A DNA stretch of 64,000 nt. Origin: Diplolepis rosae. Taxonomy: Eukaryota > Arthropoda > Insecta > Hymenoptera > Diplolepididae. The stretch covers positions 3,162,001 through 3,226,000 of the forward strand of contig JAPYXD010000250.1 in NCBI GenBank assembly GCA_030998225.1, in the 5' to 3' direction. Made by a program: the position numbers and the translations under genes. Positions 55,970 to 64,000 of the stretch are shown one piece after another (the first letter of the stretch is position 1; each line of letters opens with the position of its first letter). The notes under the pieces were generated by a model. That model made no database searches and was not told the DNA's origin. It saw only the letters and a list, made by a program, of their open reading frames with translations.

Positions 55970-57775
55970 TTGATGAAATTATTCTGGATCGCGGTTGCTG
56001 AAGGAAAAGCGTGTAAGATGAAAGAAAAAGAACAAATAAAAAATTCAAATCAACATGAAAATTTAAGGATTTCGAGTCAAAATAAACCTTTTGAACCACT
56101 CATCAAGAGATTGCGAGGTAGACCAAGTAAGAATTTACATTCAGATTTCAAAAATATCTCGTTCAAAACAAAAAGAAATAGATGAGAATCTTGTAGAATT
56201 ATCACCCTTCATAATGTGTATTTGGTAGATATATAGGAGTCGATCAAGTTGGGGGATAAAAAAATGAATGAAACACTCATAAATAAACTGTCATGAGCAA
56301 CGTTTCCTTGGCTTGGTTCGCCAACCTCATGAGGCTATATTTATATGATAAAAGTTATATAAATCAATAATCACCCACAAATTTCAACATTTTTATAAAA
56401 ATCAAACAGTAAAATAAACTTTTTTAGAAAATCACAACAAATTGATATTATGATTAATACTTTTGATTCTTATGATTTAAATTTACAATTTACCCTCTAG
56501 TTAGAACAAGATAAAAGAATAAACTTTTTAGATATGACCTTAATCAGACATAATAATATGATTATCACTAATTGGTTTCGTAAACAAACATCGTCTCCCA
56601 GAGTTATTAACAATTCTTCAAATCATCCAACTCAATAGAAGAAAAATATTGTTTCTAACCTGGTTGACAGAGCAATTTTATTATCTCATCATGAATTTCA
56701 TCATGAGAAGTTGATAAAAGTAATACAGATTTTAAAACATAATAACTATCCTTCAAATTTTGTTGATCAGAATATCAAAATCCGACTGAGAAAAATTAGA
56801 TCTTCTTCTTATAATTCTAACCACAATTAAAGCATTAGCAATAAAAATAAGTATTTTTCACATAACTTCAATATGATTATTTCACAAGTTGAGGACAACG
56901 ATACTTTTATGACTTCTCAAGAAAAAATGTTTGCCAAGAAAATGTTTACAAGAAATAAACGAGAAAAATTTAAATCGGGGTAAAACCTTTAAAACGAAGA
57001 AACCTGAATCCAATAATCGTACCAGACGATGTACATCATTTTAGCGAAATTTCGGAAGCCAAAATATTAAATATTGACTCAAAAATTCCAGAATTTTTTC
57101 AAGAATTTCTTAGTGAAGAATCATTCATTGAGATTGGTTAGAATATTTTAAAATACACAAATTTATTCAAAAATATGGCTTCAAGGTTTATATTTATAAC
57201 AATATTTTTATTAAATTAATATTTTTATTATTATTTTTTATTCTTATTTCTATTATTCATAATATTTTTATTATTTTATTAAAAATACGAAAATTTGTCA
57301 TGGAAAACTATAACTACAAGAGCTCAAAAGAAAAGACAACAAGAAAAAGCAAAAAATTTGAATCAAGATGAAAATCAAGAAAAATTAGACGAAAATTTTT
57401 CTTCTGAACTTTTTGTGAAAAATCACGAGCCAGGGCAAGGAAAAATCTACTCACACATTCAAAGAATATTTCCTCTCAAACAAATAGAAAGAGAGGTAGG
57501 CCAAGAAAAAAATATATAAAGATGAATTACCAGAAATATATGTGCAAAAAAAAGTCCGAACAAAAATAGAATCAGATTCCGACTCTGATCCTCTGACACA
57601 CGAAGAAAATTAGGTAAAAAATTATGCAGAAAATTTTGGAAATAATTTTGAAGAAAATTTTAAAGACAATCTTGAGGAAAATTTTGAAGAGAAGCTTGGG
57701 GAAAACCATGGAGAGAATTTTGAAGAAAAATTTGAAGAGCCTTACTTTAACGAAAATTTAAAACTGAACCAAAGA
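55970..57775 (+). pseudogene. Gypsy AT-hook/acidic linker, copy 2
   Basis: The first part ends with KRLRGRPSKNLHS, an AT-hook like those in copy 1. After the Penelope insertion, the frame from 57295 reads TTRAQKKRQQEKAKNL (a TRAQ/TRSQ motif) and then QIEREVGQEKN in one frame or ERGRPRKKYI in another, a second AT-hook. An acidic Asn/Glu/Phe repeat (NFEENFKDNLEENFEE) follows. Stops and frameshifts are common. Confidence 0.65.
56285..56830 (+). mobile_element. Penelope-like fragment in gypsy copy 2
   Basis: 56290-56345 is a terminal-repeat piece, minus-strand CCTCATGAGGTTGGCGAACC ... GCCAAGGAAACGTTG, a hammerhead with a damaged core. The plus-strand body follows: RINFLDMTLIRHNN, ITNWFRKQTSSPRVINN, VDRAILLSHHEFHHEKL and NNYPSNFVDQNIKIRLRKIR, the C-terminal part of a Penelope RT. 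The inverted terminal repeat at the 5' side repeats the architecture of the copy at 2720-4440. Confidence 0.8.
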
Positions 57776-57989
57776 TAAAAAATGAATTCCGAAAAAGACG
57801 ATGACGATCATTGGGATGATAATCGTCCACTCCCAGAATCCCCTCCTACATATTTTCCAACAGAAAAAATTATAACGAGAAAAAAATAGAAACTTTAAAT
57901 AATATAAAATTATCAATTTACTCATTACATGAATTATCTCAAAATTTGTAATCACGATCAATTGGTATTTCTAAAACTTCCAGAATTAA

Positions 57990-59080
57990 TCATATACCTT
58001 GGAAAAAAGTGAAATCACTTTTCGATTCAATTTTTTCAAATGCAACTACAAAAATCATAGTTTGCAATGGAATAACGCAATATCCAACAAAAGAACAACT
58101 AGCTCATTTAATTGAAGGAGCTCATTTTTCACCATTAGGAGGTCATAAAGGCATTACAAAAACTTATAGCCAAGTTAGCCAAAAATTTGTCTGGGAAAAT
58201 ATGAAAGTAGGCATTTAAAAATATATTCAAGGCTGTTTACAATGTCGACTGACAAAATTAGTGAGAGTCAATAAAAAAAAAATCCTATGTTAATCACTGA
58301 CACACCCACTTCTGCTTTTGAAAAGATATCAATGGACATTGTTGGCCCTCTTCCTGAAACAAAATCTGGTAACTTATATATTCTAACCATACAAGACAAT
58401 TTTACAAAATATTCTTTAGCAATACCTCTTCCTAATCACCAAGCTAGTACGATAGCAGATCCTTTCGTGAAAAAATATATTTGCATAATTGGATCGCTGA
58501 AAGGAGTACTTACTGACCAAGGCAGAGATTTTTTAAGTAATTTATTAAAAAGTTCGGTAAAACCTTTTAGAATTAAACAATTTCGTACCACAGCCTTTTA
58601 CCCTCAATGAAACGGATCATTAGAATGTCCACATCATGTTCTCGTATAATACTAGTGTACATGAAGGCACAAAATTCACACCCTATTAATTGGTTTTAGG
58701 TAAATTAACTCGTGAACCTTCTGGTGAACCTTTATCACAACAAGAAAAATTACAAATGTAGGATGATTATTCAATTAATTTCGTAACACAACTACACGAA
58801 ATGCGAACATAAACAAGAGATAATCTTATTTCGGCAAAAGAAAAATCAAAAATGTACACGGTAGGGAAATAAATCCTTTGGAAATAAAAATTGGAGATAA
58901 TGTATTTTTATTAAAGGGAGGTAAAGTTTAAAAACTCGACAACCATTACACAGGGCCATATGAAATATTGAAAGTGTTAGGAAAAGGAAATGTCTAAATA
59001 AGCTATAAAGGCAAACCTACTGTAGTTCACATTAAGAGATTAAAACGCTCACATGTGCAAGTAGAAAATCAAATAAATAA
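57990..59080 (+). pseudogene. Gypsy integrase, copy 2
   Basis: The HHCC domain reads EGAHFSPLGGHKGITK ... GCLQCRLTK and the core ILTIQDNFTKYSLAIPLP, VLTDQGRDFL and NGSLECPHHVL. All three catalytic acids are recognisable. A deletion then removes about 33 residues found in copy 1 before NTSVHEGTKFTPY. The C-terminal GPYEIL-like module is present but out of frame at 58955-59030. Several stops make it inactive. Confidence 0.9.
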
Positions 59081-59290
59081 AAAAAATTAAATATCTTTAC
59101 ATTAATTATAAATGGAAAAAAATATCATACATACAATTTAAACAAAAATATAGACATTTTATTTTGTCAATAAATGGTAAAAAAGAAAAAAAAATTATAA
59201 AAATATACATTTTATTTTAAAAATAAAAAATATATTATAACACAAAAAAAAATCGTTAAATTTTAGACAAAACGCATTATTCCAGATATA

Positions 59291-59912
59291 ATGGATCAAA
59301 TTCATCGCAAACGCATAGATGATCTTATTGAAATAGTTCCGTCTTTTATCGACATGGTAGCTCTCTAGCCATATTTAATTCAAACTGGAATTTTTAAGCA
59401 AGATGACTGTAATATTCTCACATGGAGCAGAAACCTAAATAATTCAGATACAATAAAGGATATTTTTTCAACAATAAAAAAAGATATATAGAACAGACTC
59501 TATGGGACTTCTAAACCACGTAGAAATTTCGAGAAATTTTACGATGAAATATGAATTAACATTACCGCAATACATAGTTTATCCTGATCCAAATTCGAAA
59601 ACAAAATCATTTTTTCCTGCTCAAGTTAACACAAACGATCATTTTGTTGTACAAGCGGGTCCTACAAATGAGTTAGCTGAGAACAGAGCTGCTTTAAAAT
59701 TACTACAACTATTGATAAGATCTTATGATCTTTGCGATGAGGATTTCTACAATAATACTTGTACAGGAACAAGAAAAACAAAGAATCAAAATGCTCAAAC
59801 TGATCAAAGACCGAAATTAGTATCATGGAAAAATTCATGTAGATACTGTAACACTCAAATGCATGCTACAAAAGAGTGCCGTAGACGGAATGTTTTTAAA
59901 GCTGACAAATGA
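59291..59912 (+). pseudogene. Gypsy accessory ORF3, copy 2: CARD-like, dsRBM-like, CCHC knuckle
   Basis: From ATG 59291 the frame reads DQIHRKRIDDLIEIV, PYLIQTGIFKQDDCNI, TWSRNLNNSDTIKDIFSTIK, with TAG at one expected Trp, resembling the helical core of a CARD. The next open frame (59502-59912) has YELTLPQYIVYPDPNSKTKS, FFPAQVNTNDHFVVQAG, ELAENRAALKLLQLL, which fits the beta-beta-beta-alpha half of a double-stranded-RNA-binding motif. The knuckle CRYCNTQMHATKEC (C-X2-C-X4-H-X4-C) follows. Order and spacing match copy 1. The RNA-binding Lys cluster expected at the start of the last helix is not obvious. Confidence 0.55.
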
Positions 59913-60779
59913 ACACAATTTCCCCATCTCTTCCACCTCGAAACTCCTCAAAATTTAGTAGACTATTGTCAGAGATGAGTTGGGAGATTGCTAAAGTAAT
60001 GTATTTAATTTCGAGTGATTTTCCGCAGCGCGCCCTATTGCGAAATGCTCTTGGGAACTAAAATGAAAGGTTCATGCTACTACTTGAAGGGTAAAACAGA
60101 GCTACTGTTTATCACTTTTGCAGCGCCCCCAATTGCGTAAAGCTTTTTCCGTAGCTTTTTCGAACTAAAATTAAAGGTCCGCACTGCTACAATGATATGT
60201 GGGAGCACACACAATGAAGCGCGTCATGTCAGTGTATCCCCACTAACTCGCTTCGATTTCACGCTGTTTGTTGTCGAGTTAAAATCAGAAATTGTATTTT
60301 TCTCGACTTTATGCAAAGGAGGCGCGAAATAGACACAGAATTCAAAATTACGGAATATAATATTAAGAAAATTACACTTTTTTTCTATATACTTTGAAAA
60401 ATATTGATCTGAAATAAGAATCTAAAAGATTTTGTGAAATTTAAAGATGATTTAAATACTTGAAAAATAATTTTTTAATGAAATTTAAAGTCAATAAATG
60501 CTTAATGATTCGAAACAAAATATCGATTTCAGCATTTTTTTAAAAATTATGTAGAGAATATTTTATAATAAGATATCATTCAAGATGAGATACAAGTTTC
60601 AAAAATGAAGGGTTTGAACATTTTCATAATAGGTAACATCTTTTGTATGAAAATTTCGATAAATAAATGTAAATGAAGTGTTTGCTGATTTAAGGTAGTT
60701 CATCCTCAAAAATTAGACTTCAGGCAAAAATAGATAAATTTTTTTTCAAGAATAACAATATTATTATTGAAGAGATCAT
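59913..60779. other. No recognised gene
   Basis: A repeated phrase TTTcCGnAGCGCnCCctATTGCG around 60020-60140 suggests a small local duplication (GCGCCCTATTGCGAAA and GCGCCCCCAATTGCGTAAA, about 110 bp apart). Otherwise AT-rich. Confidence 0.4.
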
Positions 60780-61285
60780 TTGGAAGGAAAGAGATTAGTT
60801 TCCAAGAAAAAAAAATTAAAACATAAACAAATAATGCATTTAACAAATTTTATTTTTACCCAGACTTGTTTTCTTATCGCTTCGAGCCAAATTTTAAAAA
60901 ATGATGTGATTCTGTGAAATTACGGATAATTTTTTTAAGAAAAAGGCTTTCTACAACTTAACCGTTTTCATTTTTTGGAAATTATAATAAATTCTTCAAT
61001 GTCTGAAACCATTAAAAATAAATTTTCCAAAACAAAATTCTTGTAACAAAATTACTGAATTTACTAAAAACTTATTCATTTTAGAAATATGGAAACGGCT
61101 AGGTTGTATTAGGTCTTTTGCCTGAAAAAACGATTCTTGATTTATTTGAATCACATCATTTTTTTTAAATTTGGTATGAAGCGATAAGAAAAAAAGTCGG
61201 GGTAAAAATAAAATTTGTTAAATTTATTTTTTCTAATGCTTCAAATATTTTTCTTGGAGATTAATCTCTTCGACAAACCTTTACT
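60780..61285. repeat. Inverted repeat, arms about 240 bp
   Basis: 60785-60930 (AGAGATTAGTTTCC ... CAAATTTTATTTTTACCC ... TCTTATCGCTTC) matches the reverse complement of 61140-61280. A weaker match continues inwards (ACAACTTAACCGTTTTCAT against the complement of ATGGAAACGGCTAGGTTGT). Arms are clearly diverged, so it is older than 16766-17912. Confidence 0.75.
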
Positions 61286-62599
61286 AAAAAATAAAATACA
61301 TTGAATAAAATTTTTTGGAATTTAACATCTTTTACATGACAATTCGTATATATATATATAAACTACCATCGGAAATTACAGATTGACCTGGAGTTTCAAC
61401 TTTCGTCAAAGTGTTTTATTTTATAGAAAGATATTACAAAAGGAATTTTAATTTAGATTTAGATTTCAAAAGGTTTTTTTCAGTATGTCTTCATAGTGAT
61501 TTCTTAACCTAATCAAAATATTTTTAGAAATTCTTTCCTGGATTCTATCTTGAGGTTGAACAGAATCAAAAAAATTCATGCAATTTTTAAAATATGTAGC
61601 TTCTTCAAGAAGTTTCTAAAAATCGATGTATATCATATTTTAATAAATTTAGAAATTTTTATCAAAATATTGATAGTTTGGATTTTTTTAATTCTTCAAA
61701 TGAATGTAGTACAATCATCATTTGAAATTTGATGATTTTTCATTACCATGTTTGATTCTAGAGCAGAATCTAGCAGAAAAATGCCAAAAACATCTTAATT
61801 AGTTAGAAAAATACTATGAAAACTTACCTCTGAAATGAGACTACAGACTTTTCACATGTTAATTAATTTTAGAGTTATTAATATTATTAAGAAAGATCTA
61901 AACTTGATGTCTTTTAGATTCTCATCATATGAGAATTAAAGTTTTGGTTATATGCGAAAAATCATTTTCGGAATTTTCGTCAAATCTTTACGTTTTGAGA
62001 TCCCTTGAATCAGAAAAAACGGTTTTTACGAAAGTGTCTGTCTGTCTGTCCGTCTGCAGTAGTAATAGGTCATATACTCAATAACTCTGGATAGAAAAAA
62101 ATTGTCGGATTGAATTGAGCTTTGGCATACATTATCGCAGCTGAAAAAGTAAGGACAAGTTCGTTAACCAGCTACATCTGACAAAAATTGTCAAAATAGG
62201 AGCATTTTTTGTGTTTTTGAAAAAAACTTTATGAAAAAATCAAAAATTTTAAGACTGGTTTCTGATAAATCTCGTAAAGCTCTACTAATTATCCTCATAA
62301 TATTTTGCAATTAAAATAAAATTAAGAAAGTCACAGTATATTAAAACTTGAAAAAAGTCAATATCCATTTTCCAGTTAAATTATACGAGATACGAATAAA
62401 AGTTGTGATAAAAAGTGGTTTACTACATAAAGATCTACAAGAGTAATAACTGTAAAGTGACATGCTTGATGAGATGTCTGCTATTATATTGACCCAAAAT
62501 TCACAGAATTTTTGTTAATTTCTCATTTTTTTGGCATTGGGTCAGCCTCTTTTTATTTTCTTCTATTAATATTATCAATGCTGCTTACGATAAAAACGC
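61286..62599. other. Non-coding, with a TCTGTCTGTCCGTC repeat element
   Basis: Around 62030-62060 AGTGTCTGTCTGTCTGTCCGTCTG lies within a segment (about 61975-62400) that looks like a common dispersed insect repeat. No gene is recognised. A 60-codon hydrophobic frame at 61550-61732 has no support. Confidence 0.4.
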
Positions 62600-62660
62600 A
62601 AAAAAGAGAGAAGGCAAACGTTTCGGCTGCATATGCGGGGGCCCTCTTCAGTGCCATAAA
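62600..62660 (-). ncRNA. Hammerhead-like motif, degenerate
   Basis: Minus-strand CACTGAAGAGGGCCCCC, then GCATATGCAGCCGAAACGTTT, contains CUGAAGA and GAAAC with a possible 3-bp GGC/GCC stem between. This fits the loose CUGANGA...GAAA hammerhead pattern of retroelement termini, but stem II is weak. It may instead be a Penelope or SINE terminus with only the conserved words left. Confidence 0.35.
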
Positions 62661-62951
62661 TTAAAAAATTAATTCAAAATTTTCGTAAAAGATAAAAATG
62701 TAGAAGATAGTTAAAATAAGGATAATAATGAAACTCAAAAACTTATCTCATTGCTTGCAATTCAAAATTAAGGAGTCCAGTAAGCAACAACACGAATTGG
62801 AAAAAATATGTAGAATTCACTGTGTATAGAAAATCGGATAAAATGAACGAAAAACTTAGAAATTTGTAAACAACAGGCCGGAATTTTTGTTTGTTTTTTT
62901 TCCTTTATAAAGAAGGAATGACCATTTCTTCGACCGTTATATTATTATATC

Positions 62952-63577
62952 ATATAGGTTTGGTTTCGTCGGTCTTAAGGTCAATAAAACAACATTAAAG
63001 AAAAATTATTGAATCAATTTATATCAATAAAAATATTAATATTTCAATAAATTTGAAGGCTGAAATTATGAATATTAATCGAATTTGCCATGAAATTATT
63101 TAACATATGATTTTCAAGTTTGTGTTCTCAAGCTTTAGCACACTTTTCATTGGTGAATTTAATTTAATTTATCGTATCTTCGTCTCTCTATCCTACAGTT
63201 TGCGTTGCTTCATCGGATTGTACTTACACACCGTATTATAATGTATTTTTAAATTATTGAAGCCCTCAATCTTTGAGGCTTTAATTTTAATGACATTTTC
63301 AAGAATAAGACTGAATATTCATGTGTGCTTTCGTTTATTTGTAATTTATGTGAGTACTTATTTATTATATCGACACAACATAAAATAGTTCTCTTTGGAA
63401 AAAGAAATTTGATTGTAAATTGATTTGTTCAATTTTTAGTGACATATATATTCCTTGAAAAAGACTCACAGTGAGGTTGAAACATAGGAGAATTTTTGAC
63501 CAAATATAATGAAGGAGTTTTTTATAGAATGTTGTTTTATTGACCGCAAGACCGACGAAACCAAACCTATATGATAT
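62952..63577. mobile_element. About 626-bp inverted-end element
   Basis: ATCATATAGGTTTGGTTTCG through AATAAAACAACATT (62950-62997) is the near-perfect reverse complement of 63531-63579. The ends contain GTCGGTCTTxxGGTCAATAAAAC. Internally, 63460-63495 holds AAAAAGACTCACAGTGAGGTTGAAAC, resembling the terminal phrase of Penelope-type repeats. No coding sequence is evident. Confidence 0.75.
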
Positions 63578-63579
63578 AA

Positions 63580-64000
63580 AGATCTATAGAAGTTTGAACT
63601 GCAACATTTTTTCATAAGATGTATATTTTTCTTTTTAATTAAAAAAAAAATACCATTGAAAATACGAAATTCAATTTTTTAACTAAAATATGTGATATAC
63701 GAAAAAAACGTAAGAATGGAAAATTGTTCGTTTCAATAATATATACAAATATTTTCAAATATAGTTTCTGATAAAACATATATTTTTAATTTTAATTTTA
63801 AAAAATACGATTAAAATTCAAAAATTCCATTATTTGAACAAAATATGTGACATACGAAAAAAACGTTGAGATGGAAAATTATTTGCCTAAATGAGGTGTA
63901 CAAATTCTCAGTAGGACATTTTATAGAATAATAATTATTATTATAGAATATAATAATAATAATAACATATTATAGAATAATATTATTTCATGTCGAATTG
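63580..64000. other. AT-rich, nothing recognised
   Basis: Two similar phrases ATATGTGAxATACGAAAAAAACGT at about 63690 and 63845 (roughly 155 bp apart) indicate a diverged tandem duplication. An ATTATAGAATAATAAT run ends the window. Confidence 0.5.

Larger units (their letters stand above)
55938..59912 (+). mobile_element. Gypsy-type retrotransposon, copy 2, decayed
   Basis: The order is an AT-hook linker (56080-56185 and 57295-57775), integrase (57990-59080) and accessory ORF3 (59291-59912), matching copy 1. It is 5'-truncated before gag and shows no RT and no LTR. A Penelope fragment is inserted at about 56285-56830. Confidence 0.85.

Overview
The window looks like nuclear DNA of an insect. 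It is AT-rich, has no operon-like gene packing, and contains two spliced coding exons of an orthodenticle/Otx-class homeobox gene. Around them lie degraded insect-type transposable elements: mariner/Tc1, piggyBac, Penelope, R1/I-like LINEs, gypsy and many MITEs. I cannot fix the insect order from the sequence.

Host gene. Exon A (4669-4909, +) ends in phase 1 at a GTGAGT donor. Exon B (45541-45692, +) begins after a TTACAG acceptor, restores the frame, and encodes homeodomain residues up to the usual paired-class intron position. The intron between them is about 40.6 kb and is filled with nested transposons. The next intron opens at 45693 and I find no further exon before 64000, so the rest of the gene lies downstream.

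Layout. 1-4600: upstream DNA with a MITE and a Penelope-like element whose terminal repeat carries a hammerhead-ribozyme core. 4910-13000: repeats, short MITEs, a tRNA-derived SINE, a dead LINE, a decayed copy of a repetitive insect protein family, and a dead piggyBac. 14008-16100: an internally deleted I-like LINE hit by a Tc1-type MITE. 16766-17912: a perfect-looking long hairpin of about 490-bp arms. 21313-23944: a mariner foldback split by an R1-like LINE. 25968-41588: a large gypsy-type LTR complex. 42346-45024: MITEs and a LINE 5' end. 46032-52540: Tc1, mariners and a gypsy RT fragment. 52555-55679: a second R1-like LINE copy. 55938-59912: a second gypsy copy interrupted by Penelope. 59913-64000: inverted-repeat elements and low-complexity DNA.

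The most unusual content is in the two gypsy copies (28651-40276 and 55938-59912). Both retain an integrase and an acidic, AT-hook-bearing linker and lack reverse transcriptase. Both carry, after the integrase, an extra reading frame whose parts resemble a CARD/death-fold, a double-stranded-RNA-binding fold and a CCHC zinc knuckle in the same order. If confirmed, this would be a retrotransposon accessory protein suited to countering RNA interference or cell death. A second striking signal is an array of six hairpins at 26270-26610 with an invariant 10-nt loop and changing stems.
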